This document shows positions 1 through 8,536 of a DNA stretch of 48,817 nt, in pieces. Origin of the DNA: Caldifarciminota bacterium (GTDB taxonomy: Bacteria > Hydrothermota > UBA3073); contig JAGMCL010000145.1 in the NCBI GenBank assembly GCA_023129165.1, forward strand, positions 1 through 48,817, in the 5' to 3' direction. The first letter of the stretch is position 1; every line of letters starts with the position of its first letter. The position numbers and the translations under genes are program-made. Under the pieces are notes generated by a model. The model ran no database searches. It was not told where the DNA came from and worked only from the letters and a program-made list of their open reading frames with translations.

Positions 1-397
1 CGGTGGAATAGCATACCTGAGATGCGTCGATAAACTTGATGAACTAAAACTTGAAGGAGACGAGAAGATAGGAGTCAATATTATAAAAAAGGCACTCTGT
101 GAACCAGCAAGACAGCTTATAATAAATGCAGGCGAGGAACCATCAGTAATACTTGATAAAATTAAAAAGAGTAAGGAAGAAAACTTCGGATTTGACGTTG
201 AAAAATGCATTTATACTAATATGGTCAAGACAGGAATCATTGACCCCACAAAGGTTACCAGGATAGCACTACAGAACTCATCATCAGTAGCTACACTCCT
301 TATAACTACAGAGGCTATGGTATCTGAAAAGAAAGAGGAGGAACCTACACCACCTGCAATGCCTCCTGGTGGCATGGGTGGTGGATACGGATATTAA
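1..397 (+). CDS. groEL: GroEL chaperonin, C-terminal part (5' truncated by window)
   Basis: The open frame (codons from base 2) gives about 131 C-terminal residues of the 60-kDa chaperonin. It contains the equatorial-domain signatures EGDEKIGVNI, ARQLIINAGEE and DPTKVTRIALQNSSSVA, and ends in a Gly/Met-rich tail (GGMGGGYGY). In the family, GroEL forms a double heptameric ring that folds cytosolic proteins with ATP and GroES. The tail lines the cavity floor; here it is short and ends in Tyr residues rather than the usual GGM repeats. The FmdB-type zinc-ribbon gene starts 25 bp downstream behind its own Shine-Dalgarno, so the two are probably co-transcribed. The start, promoter and any groES lie outside the window. 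Identification is very secure. Confidence 0.97.
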   Translation, partial: GGIAYLRCVDKLDELKLEGDEKIGVNIIKKALCEPARQLIINAGEEPSVILDKIKKSKEENFGFDVEKCIYTNMVKTGIIDPTKVTRIALQNSSSVATLLITTEAMVSEKKEEEPTPPAMPPGGMGGGYGY

Positions 398-422
398 GAG
401 TATACTATAAGGAGGTTATAAT

Positions 423-662
423 ATGCCCACGTACGACTATGAATGCACACTCTGCAGTCACAGATTTGAGAGATTTCACGGAATGACTGAGACCATAGAG
501 GTTTTTTGTCCTTTATGCGGTGGAAAGGCAAAAAAGTGTATTTCGAGTATTACAGGTTTCATTCTTAAAGGCTCAGGATTCTATGTGAATGATTATAAGA
601 AGAAGGAAAAGGGTGAAAAAAGGGAGAAAGCGAACAATGGACAGAAAAAGCCAGCGGATTGA
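423..662 (+). CDS. FmdB-family zinc-ribbon protein
   Basis: This is a 79-residue protein that opens with the FmdB/CxxC_CxxC_SSSS signature MPTYDYEC. Cys8/Cys11 and Cys29/Cys32 form the two knuckles of a single zinc ribbon, followed by the family's Gly-Ser-Gly-Phe-Tyr motif and a Lys/Glu-rich basic tail (about residues 58-79) that is probably disordered. The family was named as a putative regulator of the formamidase operon, but its molecular role is not established, so no specific function is claimed. A strong Shine-Dalgarno (aaggagg) sits 7 bases before the ATG. It follows groEL closely, is the last gene of that unit, and is followed by a palindromic terminator at 777-810. Confidence 0.88.
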   Translation: MPTYDYECTLCSHRFERFHGMTETIEVFCPLCGGKAKKCISSITGFILKGSGFYVNDYKKKEKGEKREKANNGQKKPAD

Positions 663-776
663 TATAACTAACCTCGTTTATTATTCGCATGGTTTCTAAA
701 TAATAGTTCGGTTATATGAAGATGGCATATTAATAACAGTAGATTCAGATATTTCTGTTATCCTTATAGACAATAT

Positions 777-810
777 TAGTAAAGGGGGTCTTGCAAGACC
801 CCCTTTACTA
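777..810. terminator. Perfect 34-bp palindrome, probable terminator
   Basis: The 34 bases are their own reverse complement: arms tagtaaaggggg and ccccctttacta around a core reading cttgcaag. In RNA this gives a strong GC-rich hairpin, followed on the plus strand by AT-rich sequence (tatatattt) without a long U-run. It lies 114 bp after the zinc-ribbon gene and probably ends the groEL unit. It works equally in both orientations. Confidence 0.6.
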
Positions 811-920
811 TATATTTATCCAATTCAATCCAACACCTGTATGCCCATTTAAAAGCTATGCTTAAATAACGATCACCTAAAAAGATAAGCTCGAATGTCC
901 TTTTTAAAAACATTTTCCAG

Positions 921-1077
921 GTAGTGTCAAATAGAATATGAAAGTGAAAATGTAGGGGTTCGATTTATCGAACCCGTAAAAGAAACGAGTCGGATGAATC
1001 CGACCCCTACAAGAATCAGGTGGAGGCAAGCAAAAAGTAGATAATTACTTTAAAAACTGTGGTCTATGAAAAATTAG
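921..1077. repeat. Dispersed repeat R1, copy 1
   Basis: About 157 bp that reappear at 17428-17634. Shared blocks include tcaaatagaatatg, the hairpin ggggttcgat/atcgaacc, the hairpin gtcggat/atccgac, aagaatcagg, ggaggcaagcaaaaa and ttaaaaactgt. This copy has the compact form, with a single base between the arms of the second hairpin. Its right end lies 47 bp before the purM start codon and puts an in-frame GTG there that falsely lengthens the purM frame. Confidence 0.8.
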
Positions 1078-1124
1078 TTGAGAGATTTTTTGACAATACT
1101 TATTTTTTAGAAAAGGAGATTCAT

Positions 1125-2096
1125 ATGTTATACAAAGATGCCGGGGTAGACATAAGCAAGACTGATTCTCTAATCTCCTATTTAAAGAAATTCTCAAGCG
1201 AGATCGGTAGATTTGGTGGAGTCTTTCCACTTGATGATAAGATGTTGGTATCATCTGTGGACGGTGTTGGTACAAAACTACTTGTTGCCATCTCTCTAAA
1301 AAGACATGACACTATAGGTGAAGACCTTGTAAATCATTGTGTAAATGATATACTCTGTGAGGGAGCAAGACCTCTATTCTTTATGGATTACATCAGCGTT
1401 AGCAAACTAAGGAAATCTATATTTAAGAGTTTGATTTCAGGTTTGGTAAGAGGGTGTATGAACAATGGGATTGTCCTTTTGGGAGGTGAGACAGCTGAGC
1501 TCCCATCATTCTTTAGAGGTGATATTTATGACCTGGTAGGTTTCATTGTTGGTATTGCAGAGAAGAGAATAACAGGCAATAATATAACGGAAAAGGATTT
1601 GCTCATAGGATTACCTTCAAATGGTTTGCATACAAATGGATTCTCTCTTGTGCGAAAGATTATAGAAGAGAAAAATCTATCTCTTAAGAGTTATCAACCA
1701 GAGTTCGGTCATACTATTGGCGAGGAACTTTTGAGGACACACCGCTCATATCTCAGTGTTATATCTCCATTTCTACCTCCTTCTTCATCTCCCTGTATTA
1801 TAAAGGGAATGGCACATATAACCGGTGGAGGCTTTTATGGCAATATTAACAGGATTGTCCCTGAGGAATATGGAGTTGTTATTAAGAAGAGCAGTTGGGA
1901 GGTTCCTCCAGTTTTCAAGTTTATAAAAAAGATCGGCAATGTACCAGAAGATGAGATGTACAGAGTTTTTAATATGGGTATAGGTATAGTGTTGATTGTA
2001 GATAGGAATTCTGCTGGTTTCGTTCTTGATAAGGCAGAAGAGGGTCTTGTGATAGGAGAAGTGAAGAAGGGAAAAGGGGTATCATTAATATTTTAA
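1125..2096 (+). CDS. purM: Phosphoribosylformylglycinamidine cyclo-ligase (AIR synthetase)
   Basis: 323 residues, close to the family length of about 340. PurM closes the imidazole ring of FGAM with ATP to give AIR, a step of de novo purine synthesis in the cytosol. The N-terminus YKDAGVDI is the PurM signature. Other motifs are SSVDGVGTKL (about residues 44-53), VNDILCEGARPLFFMDY, LLGGETAEL, GLPSNGLHTNGFSLVR and HITGGGFYGNINR. The frame is open from a GTG at 1059, but I place the start at ATG 1125: it has the Shine-Dalgarno aaaggag 6 bases upstream and matches family N-termini, while the extra 22 residues derive partly from repeat R1. No other pur genes are nearby. The ptsH promoter begins 3 bases after the stop codon. 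Confidence 0.95.
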   Translation: MLYKDAGVDISKTDSLISYLKKFSSEIGRFGGVFPLDDKMLVSSVDGVGTKLLVAISLKRHDTIGEDLVNHCVNDILCEGARPLFFMDYISVSKLRKSIFKSLISGLVRGCMNNGIVLLGGETAELPSFFRGDIYDLVGFIVGIAEKRITGNNITEKDLLIGLPSNGLHTNGFSLVRKIIEEKNLSLKSYQPEFGHTIGEELLRTHRSYLSVISPFLPPSSSPCIIKGMAHITGGGFYGNINRIVPEEYGVVIKKSSWEVPPVFKFIKKIGNVPEDEMYRVFNMGIGIVLIVDRNSAGFVLDKAEEGLVIGEVKKGKGVSLIF

Positions 2097-2098
2097 TC

Positions 2099-2127
2099 TT
2101 GACTAATCTGCTTTTTTGTAGTATAAT
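2099..2127 (+). promoter_or_regulatory. Sigma-70-type promoter for ptsH-ptsI
   Basis: TTGACT (2099-2104), 17-nt spacer, TATAAT (2122-2127). It starts immediately after the purM stop and would give a leader of roughly 80 nt before the ptsH ATG at 2213. Confidence 0.8.
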
Positions 2128-2212
2128 AAAGGTGGGAGATTACTAAACAGTTAACGTTTTGAAAGGCACTTATGATAAAAAAAGATAAAATATTTCACAA
2201 TCTTTATAATGT

Positions 2213-2482
2213 ATGGTTTATAAAGAAAAGATTAAGGTAATAAATTCACTTGGGCTTCATGCTCGCCCTGCCTCTATGATTGTCCAGGTAGCAAGTAAAT
2301 ATGACTCTGCGATTACTTTAAAGAAGGATGATGTTAAGGTAAATGCAAAGAGTATAATGGGTGTCATGCTGCTCGCAGCAGAGAAAGGGTCGGAAGTAGA
2401 GATAGAGGCTATCGGTGATGATTCTAAAGAAGCAGTAGTTGCAGTCAAGGAGCTTTTTATTCGTAAATTTGATGAAGAATGA
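2213..2482 (+). CDS. ptsH: Phosphocarrier protein HPr
   Basis: 89 residues, the normal HPr length. HPr carries the phosphoryl group from Enzyme I to Enzyme II sugar permeases or regulators. The active-site motif GLHARPAS places the phosphorylated histidine at His16. The motif NAKSIMGVMLL places Ser47 at the position used by HPr kinase in Firmicutes and some other bacteria, so serine regulation is possible, but no kinase gene is in the window. There is no Shine-Dalgarno directly before the ATG. The stop overlaps the ptsI start by 4 bp (ATGA), which implies translational coupling. No Enzyme II gene is seen in the window. Confidence 0.94.
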   Translation: MVYKEKIKVINSLGLHARPASMIVQVASKYDSAITLKKDDVKVNAKSIMGVMLLAAEKGSEVEIEAIGDDSKEAVVAVKELFIRKFDEE

Positions 2483-4236
2483 TAAGAAAAAGGAATAAAA
2501 TATTAAGGGGTATTCCATCATCTCCAGGTATTTCGCTCCAAAGAGTAATCCTGCATGAGGGCGAAGAAAACCTAATTTTTAAGTACGAAGTAAGCGATGT
2601 TGAGAGAGAGGAAAAGATATTTAATAAGGCCATAGAACGTACAAAGCAAGAAATCATTGCAATCAAGAAAAGGCTTAAAGCCATTACTGATCCATACAGT
2701 GCGAAGATATTTGATGCACAAATACTCTTTCTCGAAGATAAAGATGTGATATTAAAAACCATCAATAGCATAAAAAGGGGTAAAAATAATGCAGCATGGG
2801 CGTTTAACCACATTGTACATGAGGTAGCATTATCTTTACATAGTGACCAAAACGTCTTTTTCAGTGATAGGTTAGGAGAAGTTGATGATGTAGTGTCGAG
2901 GGTTATAAGAAATATTGGTGGAGAGAGTTCGGGTATATGTGATGGGATAGAGGGTGAATGTAATCTGGCGGCACACAGTATTGCCCCCTCTAACATAGCC
3001 CTGTGTCCAGGCAAAAAGGTGAAAGGCATTGCGACTGAAATGGGAGGAAGGACCTCTCATACGAGTATAGTCGCCAAAGCATTGGGAATGCCAGCAGTGA
3101 CTGGTGTTCAGGATTTGTTGAAAAACATACAAAACAATGATTTCATAATTATAGATGGTTCAAGGGGAGTTGTGGTTATAAACCCGAATGAGTCTACACT
3201 AAAGACATACGAGGAAAGGGCACGTAGATATAGAGACTATGTGAAAGGCCTTGTCAGTCTTTCAGATATACAGCCAACAACAATTGATGGTCATACAATA
3301 GAACTCTCAGCAAATATTGAGTTACCATTAGAGGTCAAATCTGCTATTGACTTTGGAGCAAGAGGAATTGGTCTCTTTAGGACTGAATTTTTGTTTATAG
3401 ATGGGATTCCATCTGAGGAGGAGCAATTTAAGACTTATAGGCATTGTGCTGAGATGATAAAACCTAATTCAGTTATAATAAGGACTGTTGACATTGGAGG
3501 AGATAAACTTTTTAACGATGCTTCATTACGTGATACAAATCCATTCCTTGGCTGGAGAGCAGTAAGAGTATATATTAAAGAGAAGAGTATATTGAGGACA
3601 CAACTCAGAGCTATGTTGAAGGCTTCTGCTTATGGAGATATAAAAATTATGTTCCCTTTTATTTCGGCCATCGAAGAGATCAAATCTCTAAATGATATAT
3701 TGGGAAAGGTAAAAAGAGAGTTAAAGAGAGAAAAAATTAAATATGATGAACATATCGAGGTCGGTATTATGGTAGAAGTACCTTCTGCTGCTATTCTTGC
3801 CCAGGAGTTTGCAAAGGAGGTTGACTTTTTCTCTATTGGTTCAAATGACCTTACTCAGTACACTCTCGCTTGCGATAGAGGTAACCCGAGGGTTGCAGAT
3901 CTCTTTAGACCATTACATCCTGCCCACTTGAAACTTATCAAAAACACAGTAGATGCGGGTCATTCACAGGACATCTGGGTAGGACTGTGTGGAGAATTGG
4001 GGGGTGAAACTTTGGCAATACCATTACTTTTAGGTCTGGACCTTGATGAATTATCTGTATGCCCAACCAGGATACCTGAGGTAAAGAGTATAATAAGACA
4101 TCTTACACTTGGTGAGTGCCACGAGATAGCATCTAAAGCCCTTTCTATGGCCAGTGCCATTGATATAGAGAAATATCTCACTAATATACTCAAGGAGAAG
4201 CTCAAGGATATGGATGAAATATTGGCTGAGATCTAA
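2479..4236 (+). CDS. ptsI: Phosphoenolpyruvate-protein phosphotransferase (Enzyme I)
   Basis: 585 residues, typical of Enzyme I (about 570). It transfers phosphate from PEP to HPr in the cytosol. The order is: an N-terminal HPr-binding/swivel region, the phosphohistidine motif GGRTSHTSIVAKALGMPAV with His194, then the PEP-binding TIM barrel with GARGIGLFRTEFLF, IRTVDIGGDK, the Asn/Asp-rich IGSNDLTQYTLACDR and the catalytic-Cys motif WVGLCGELGGE. All key residues are present. Translation is coupled to ptsH through the ATGA overlap. With no Enzyme II in view the pair could feed a distant permease or a regulatory (PTS-Ntr or DHA-kinase-type) branch; the window cannot decide. A 135-bp AT-rich gap separates it from the next gene. 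Confidence 0.95.
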   Translation: MIRKRNKILRGIPSSPGISLQRVILHEGEENLIFKYEVSDVEREEKIFNKAIERTKQEIIAIKKRLKAITDPYSAKIFDAQILFLEDKDVILKTINSIKRGKNNAAWAFNHIVHEVALSLHSDQNVFFSDRLGEVDDVVSRVIRNIGGESSGICDGIEGECNLAAHSIAPSNIALCPGKKVKGIATEMGGRTSHTSIVAKALGMPAVTGVQDLLKNIQNNDFIIIDGSRGVVVINPNESTLKTYEERARRYRDYVKGLVSLSDIQPTTIDGHTIELSANIELPLEVKSAIDFGARGIGLFRTEFLFIDGIPSEEEQFKTYRHCAEMIKPNSVIIRTVDIGGDKLFNDASLRDTNPFLGWRAVRVYIKEKSILRTQLRAMLKASAYGDIKIMFPFISAIEEIKSLNDILGKVKRELKREKIKYDEHIEVGIMVEVPSAAILAQEFAKEVDFFSIGSNDLTQYTLACDRGNPRVADLFRPLHPAHLKLIKNTVDAGHSQDIWVGLCGELGGETLAIPLLLGLDLDELSVCPTRIPEVKSIIRHLTLGECHEIASKALSMASAIDIEKYLTNILKEKLKDMDEILAEI

Positions 4237-4318
4237 AAAACAATGTTCCAAAGTTACAGTATATCATTAAAACAACTATATTGAATATCAACAATTTTTA
4301 TTTCAACAAGAGAGTTTA

Positions 4319-4347
4319 TTGATTGGTACAACATTAAATTTTATATT
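4319..4347 (+). promoter_or_regulatory. Probable promoter for the PGI/PMI gene
   Basis: TTGATT (4319-4324), 17-nt spacer, TATATT (4342-4347), about 25 bases before the ATG at 4372. Each box has one or two mismatches, so it is weaker than the other promoters listed, but the 17-nt geometry is the same. Confidence 0.45.
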
Positions 4348-4371
4348 TTCGGAATTTTTTTACAGAGAGTT

Positions 4372-5349
4372 ATGAATATAGATAACCAGAATATGAAGCA
4401 AGTTTTAAGAAATTTCCCTCAGCAGGTCTTAGAAGGTATAGATATAGGCAAGCAGGCATTGATTCCTCGGATCGGTTTTAATAATATCATCTTCTGTGGC
4501 ATGGGTGGTTCTGCAATTGGTGGGGATATAATGGCAAGTATTGTTAATTCATTACCAATTCTGGTTTCACGTTCATACGATATACCAAAATGGATTGATA
4601 AGCAAACTCTTGCATTTGTAGTTTCTTACTCTGGGAATACAGAAGAGACACTCGCCGCATATGAAAGACTTGTTGAAACGGGTGCAAATATAATTCGCAT
4701 CACATCAGGTGGTCAGCTTGCAGAGAAAAAATACGGAGCCCTCGTAAGGATTCCTGCAACAGGACTTCAACCAAGGTGCGCAATTGGCTACCTGTTCTTC
4801 TCTTCCTATATGATCCTCCAAAGACTGGGAGTTGTAAATGATGTTTTAGATGAGGTTATAAGTATAATAAAAACCCAGGCTAAAGCACTTGAGAAAGAAG
4901 ATAGTATTGCATATAATCTTGCCTCCAAACTTGTCAATAGACTCCCTATAATATATACATCATCCCCTCTTGAATCTGTTGCAAGAAGATGGCAGGCACA
5001 ATTTAACGAAAACTCGAAGATTCTGGCACACATTAATATATTCCCGGAACTCAATCACAACGAGATAGTAGGTTTTGGGTCACCATCAATCGATAATTTA
5101 GTTATAATATTAAGAGATAGATGTTTCAATTCGAGGATTAAAAAAAGAATTGATATAACAAAAGAGATCTTTTCCTCCTTTACTTCAGGGATAGAGGAGA
5201 TATACTCGGAGGGAGATTCACTACCCACGAGAATCTTTTCACTCATATATATAGGTGATTGGACAAGTTATCATCTCGCCATGATGAGAGATATAGACCC
5301 CACACCAGTTGAGAGGATAAAGAATCTAAAGGAAAGACTAAAAACATGA
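4372..5349 (+). CDS. Bifunctional phosphoglucose/phosphomannose isomerase
   Basis: 325 residues, the length of the small PGI/PMI family first described in archaea. It interconverts glucose-6-P or mannose-6-P with fructose-6-P. Two SIS sugar-isomerase domains are visible: GMGGSAIGGD (43-52) and the phosphate-binding SYSGNTEET (85-93). The catalytic pair is FNENSK (Glu213) and ELNHNE (His229). Their 16-residue spacing equals that of Glu203/His219 in the Pyrobaculum enzyme. A weak GAGAG ribosome site precedes the ATG. The stop overlaps the next gene by 4 bp, tying sugar-phosphate isomerisation to nucleotide-sugar synthesis. It may serve both glycolysis/gluconeogenesis and mannose supply, which fits the GDP-mannose-type enzyme at 38332-39288. 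Confidence 0.9.
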   Translation: MNIDNQNMKQVLRNFPQQVLEGIDIGKQALIPRIGFNNIIFCGMGGSAIGGDIMASIVNSLPILVSRSYDIPKWIDKQTLAFVVSYSGNTEETLAAYERLVETGANIIRITSGGQLAEKKYGALVRIPATGLQPRCAIGYLFFSSYMILQRLGVVNDVLDEVISIIKTQAKALEKEDSIAYNLASKLVNRLPIIYTSSPLESVARRWQAQFNENSKILAHINIFPELNHNEIVGFGSPSIDNLVIILRDRCFNSRIKKRIDITKEIFSSFTSGIEEIYSEGDSLPTRIFSLIYIGDWTSYHLAMMRDIDPTPVERIKNLKERLKT

Positions 5350-6323
5350 AGCTTATACTGCCAGTAGCGGGTGAAGGTACAAGACTTCGACCTCATACAT
5401 ATAACCTTCCAAAGGTATTAATCCCGGTTGCAGGAAAACCTATGATCGGTCATATCATTGATGAGGTTCTTTCTTCCATTAAGATAGAAGAGATAATATT
5501 CATAGTCGGTCGATTTGGAGAAAAGATAGCTGAATTTATTGAGGAAAATTACGATCTAAAGGCATTCTATTTTAAACAGGTTGAACTTCTTGGACTGGCA
5601 CACGCAGTCTCACTCTCAAAGGATAGGTTCAAGATGGGTGAACCCACATTTATAATTTATGGAGACACACTATTTCATGCCAACCTGAAAGATGCAGTAA
5701 GAGATATAGATGGGTGTATCGGTGTAAAAGAGGTGGAGGATCCAAGAAGATTCGGAATTGTGGAGCTTGAAAATGGTTTCATAACCAGACTTGAAGAAAA
5801 GCCTGACAACCCAAAGACTAACCTTGCTACAGTGGGTGTAAACTATATTAAAGATACGAAACACCTCTTCACTGCAATAGAACAGATTATTAGAGGGGGA
5901 AAAAGGACAAAGGGAGAATTTCAACTTACCGACGCCTTTCAATTGATGGTTGAGGATGGTGCAAGACTCCAACCTTTCCTGATCGATGATTGGTTTGACT
6001 GCGGTAAACCTGAAACCCTGCTCACCACAAATAGAATACTTCTTGAAGAAAATGTGAATTACCAGGAACAGATAAATACTATTATAATACCCCCTGTATA
6101 TATTCACCCCAAAGCAAATGTAGAAGGCTCAGTAATTGGTCCATTTGTGTCTATATCAAAGAATGCCCATATAGTATCGTCAATTATTACCAATTCGATT
6201 ATATTTGAAGATGCCTATGTTGAAGGACTCGTTCTTGATTCGTCAATAATAGGAAAAAATGTAATATGTAAGGGAACATTCAAACACCTGAATGTTGGTG
6301 ATACATCAAATATTGATTTGTGA
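5346..6323 (+). CDS. Sugar-1-phosphate nucleotidyltransferase
   Basis: 325 residues. The N-terminal Rossmann-like NTP-transferase domain has the nucleotide loop LPVAGEGTRLRPHTYNLPK (signature G-x-G-T-R-L-x-P, residues 8-15, plus Lys at the PK motif), a metal Asp in IIYGDTLF and the EEKP motif. The last about 90 residues contain isoleucine-patch repeats (VIGPFVSI, IIFEDAYVEG, SSIIGKNVICKG) of a short left-handed beta-helix. The family makes NDP-sugars from sugar-1-P and NTP for surface polysaccharides. Glucose-1-P thymidylyl- or uridylyltransferase and mannose-1-P guanylyltransferase are all possible; sequence alone does not settle the substrate. The ATG overlaps the PGI/PMI stop, so the two are translationally coupled. 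Confidence 0.85.
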   Translation: MKLILPVAGEGTRLRPHTYNLPKVLIPVAGKPMIGHIIDEVLSSIKIEEIIFIVGRFGEKIAEFIEENYDLKAFYFKQVELLGLAHAVSLSKDRFKMGEPTFIIYGDTLFHANLKDAVRDIDGCIGVKEVEDPRRFGIVELENGFITRLEEKPDNPKTNLATVGVNYIKDTKHLFTAIEQIIRGGKRTKGEFQLTDAFQLMVEDGARLQPFLIDDWFDCGKPETLLTTNRILLEENVNYQEQINTIIIPPVYIHPKANVEGSVIGPFVSISKNAHIVSSIITNSIIFEDAYVEGLVLDSSIIGKNVICKGTFKHLNVGDTSNIDL

Positions 6324-6494
6324 AATGTCAACAATTGTTAAGTCAATATCTAAGAACCATCAATAATACTTAAGAGTAACCAAGGGTTGTAATTGATAAA
6401 TATAGCGTAAAAATAATAATAGACTCCTGAAGACATCGACCAAGTAAAATAATCAGGCGATTTGGGGGATAATCATACGTTGAAAGGGGGAAAC

Positions 6495-7652
6495 ATGCCA
6501 GACAACCGATTTCTTACATCGGAATCAGTTACCGAGGGACATCCTGATAAGTTATGTGACCAGATATCCGATGCTGTTTTAGATGCGATAATAAAAGATG
6601 ATATCAAAGCAAGAGTCGCGTGCGAGACATTTGTCTCTAAAGGACTTGTTGTCGTTGGGGGTGAAATAACAACAACTACATATATTGACGTAAATCAACT
6701 TGCAAGGAATGTAATAAGGGAAAGCGGATATACAAAACTCGAATATGGATTTCACTACGCTACATGTGCAATACTCAATACAATTGGTAAACAATCACCT
6801 GATATTGCACAGGGAGTTGATATAGGTGGTGCAGGTGATCAGGGACTAATGGTAGGTTATGCCAGCAATGAGACACAGGAACTAATGCCCATGCCAATAG
6901 TTTTTGCCCACAAACTTGTTAGGCAGCTTGCATATGTAAGGAGGCAGAAAATGATACAGTGGCTTGGTCCGGATGGCAAGTCACAGGTGACAGTCGAATA
7001 TATTGATGGTTTACCTAAAAGAATTGAGGCATTGGTTGTTTCTTCTCAACACACCGAAGAAGTCCTCGATGCCTCAGGTAAGCATATGAAAGAGGAAGCC
7101 AAAGACGAGATTAAGGAGAAGATTATAAATGTAGTTATACCTGATGAGCTAATTGATAAAAAAACGAAAATATATATCAATCCAACGGGTAAGTTTGTAA
7201 TAGGTGGTCCGCAGAGTGATACAGGGATGACTGGAAGAAAGATAATAGTTGATACTTATGGTGGTCTTGCATCCCATGGAGGAGGAGCATTTTCAGGTAA
7301 AGATCCAACAAAGGTTGACAGATCTGCATCATACATGGCAAGATATGTTGCAAAAAATATCGTTGCTGCAGGACTTGCTGCAAAATGTGAAGTGCAGTTT
7401 GCATATGCAATAGGAGTGGCAGAACCATTAGCTGTAAATGTAAATACTTTTGGAACAGGGAATATACCTGATGAGGAAATATTAAAACGTATTAGAAGAG
7501 TGTTTGTTTTTAACCCAAGGAGTATAATAGAAAAACTGGATTTACTTAAACCAAAATACAAGAAAACCGCATGTTATGGTCACTTCGGTAGGGAGGAGGA
7601 TGGATTTACATGGGAGAAAAAGGATATGGTGGATGCATTGAAAGAGAGATAA
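6495..7652 (+). CDS. metK: S-adenosylmethionine synthetase
   Basis: 385 residues, normal for MAT. It makes SAM from methionine and ATP, releasing phosphate and diphosphate. Motifs in order: [24 protein letters not shown] (His and Asp of the ATP/Mg site), [17 protein letters not shown] (the family GAGDQG loop), [22 protein letters not shown], and the P-loop-like [17 protein letters not shown], followed by [10 protein letters not shown]. The frame is open from 6462, but ATG 6495 has the strong Shine-Dalgarno gaaaggggg and matches family starts. The 171-bp leader holds a possible tcctga/tcagg pairing but no SAM-riboswitch class that I can recognise. The next gene starts 49 bp downstream, so read-through is possible. 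Confidence 0.96.
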   Translation: MPDNRFLTSESVTEGHPDKLCDQISDAVLDAIIKDDIKARVACETFVSKGLVVVGGEITTTTYIDVNQLARNVIRESGYTKLEYGFHYATCAILNTIGKQSPDIAQGVDIGGAGDQGLMVGYASNETQELMPMPIVFAHKLVRQLAYVRRQKMIQWLGPDGKSQVTVEYIDGLPKRIEALVVSSQHTEEVLDASGKHMKEEAKDEIKEKIINVVIPDELIDKKTKIYINPTGKFVIGGPQSDTGMTGRKIIVDTYGGLASHGGGAFSGKDPTKVDRSASYMARYVAKNIVAAGLAAKCEVQFAYAIGVAEPLAVNVNTFGTGNIPDEEILKRIRRVFVFNPRSIIEKLDLLKPKYKKTACYGHFGREEDGFTWEKKDMVDALKER

Positions 7653-7701
7653 AATTTTTCATTTTTAATTTTTGATATTTGATTTTTTATTGGGGGGAGG
7701 T

Positions 7702-8211
7702 ATGCGGAGAGTTATTTCATTTGAGTTTCTCATAATAGTTATTGTGGCAGGACTTGTTGCCTGGGTGGCTATACAGAACTACTCAAAAAGAGAGGTATCT
7801 TTTGAAGATAGACTTATAGAAAATATGAAGATGTTAAATGAGGCACTGGATGAATATAAAAAACTAACAGGTGGCGTTTTGCCATCTTGTCTAGACATGC
7901 CTGTTTCGTTGATTACAGGAGATACACTCTCGTTGAAATCAATAACAGGTAAACTTGACCCAACACGTGGATTGGATTTGCAAAATGATACTATGTCCCT
8001 TCTTTATGGGAAGGAATTTGAAAACCCATATAACCCAAGGGCAATTGCTGTAATGACTGCTCAGGATTCCCTTGAACCCAAGCAGCCAGGTATTGTCTAT
8101 TACATTCCGGTAGGGATTATGGGTGATAGATGTATGAAATGTAAGATTGTAGGCAGTGTCAGGAGAGGTTATGTAGAATTTGAATTGCACAACTACAGTG
8201 ATAAGTTCTAA
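7702..8211 (+). CDS. Pilin-like single-pass membrane protein
   Basis: 169 residues from ATG 7702, which follows a very strong Shine-Dalgarno (ggggggagg). The frame is open further upstream, but without a ribosome site. After a short basic start (MRR) comes a hydrophobic helix (about 7-25) with a Glu inside it (SFEFLIIVIVAGLVAWVAIQNY), then an amphipathic stretch LNEALDEYKKLTGG, which resembles the alpha-1 region of GspG/type IV pilins where 'ALxxYKxxxGxxP' is usual. A classic Gly|Phe prepilin-peptidase site is not obvious, and no other secretion or pilus genes are adjacent. The C-terminal domain has three Cys (in LPSCLD and DRCMKCK) that could form a disulfide. I infer a pseudopilin-like envelope protein; the function is unknown. 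Confidence 0.6.
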   Translation: MRRVISFEFLIIVIVAGLVAWVAIQNYSKREVSFEDRLIENMKMLNEALDEYKKLTGGVLPSCLDMPVSLITGDTLSLKSITGKLDPTRGLDLQNDTMSLLYGKEFENPYNPRAIAVMTAQDSLEPKQPGIVYYIPVGIMGDRCMKCKIVGSVRRGYVEFELHNYSDKF

Positions 8212-8536
8212 AATATTTTTCTTTAACAGATCACTATCTTATTATATAATCTTCACTAATTATATTGTTCTTTATTGATGTATGTAGGCACGAATTCAAT
8301 TCGTGCTGAATACATTCGCACGGTTAAAACCCTGACTGCCGTCAGGCAGGTGTGCCTACAACCTTTATACCAATACCGATAAAATGCGATTGCTTCGTCC
8401 TTTACACTCCTCGCAATGACAACGCTATGCTTCTGTCATTGCGAGTCCCGATTTTCATCGGGACGTGGCAATCTCATTCTTGATATTTAATTTTCTTCAG
8501 TTGTTTCTTTATTAAATATAAAAACAGGAGGACTAA
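8212..8536. repeat. Intergenic repeat cluster including an R3 copy (8394-8477)
   Basis: The gap has no gene. At about 8285-8360 a palindromic block carries gtaggcac/gtgcctac ends with a nested tgccgtcaggca motif. At 8394-8477 there is a complete R3 unit: outer ends gcgattgcttcg and gtggcaatctcat, inner inverted pair ctcgcaatgaca and tgtcattgcgag, with a smaller palindrome (cccgattttcatcggg) inserted in the right half. R3 recurs at 16721-16936, 19054-19308, 25060-25630, 29180-29262 and 47382-47402. Confidence 0.75.

Noticed and set aside
950-985. A tRNA T-arm-like stretch in repeat R1 (ggggttcgat...atcgaaccc)
   Set aside because: There is no acceptor stem, anticodon arm or CCA-side pairing around it in either R1 copy; it is just the repeat's hairpin.
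2457-3029. Minus-strand open frame of 190 codons
   Set aside because: Antisense shadow of ptsI; no recognisable domain.
5670-6107. Minus-strand open frame of 145 codons
   Set aside because: Antisense shadow of the nucleotidyltransferase gene, with no family resemblance.
6324-6494. Possible SAM riboswitch before metK
   Set aside because: Only a 5-6 bp tcctga/tcagg pairing is visible. No conserved core of a SAM-I, SAM-II or SAM-IV aptamer could be recognised.
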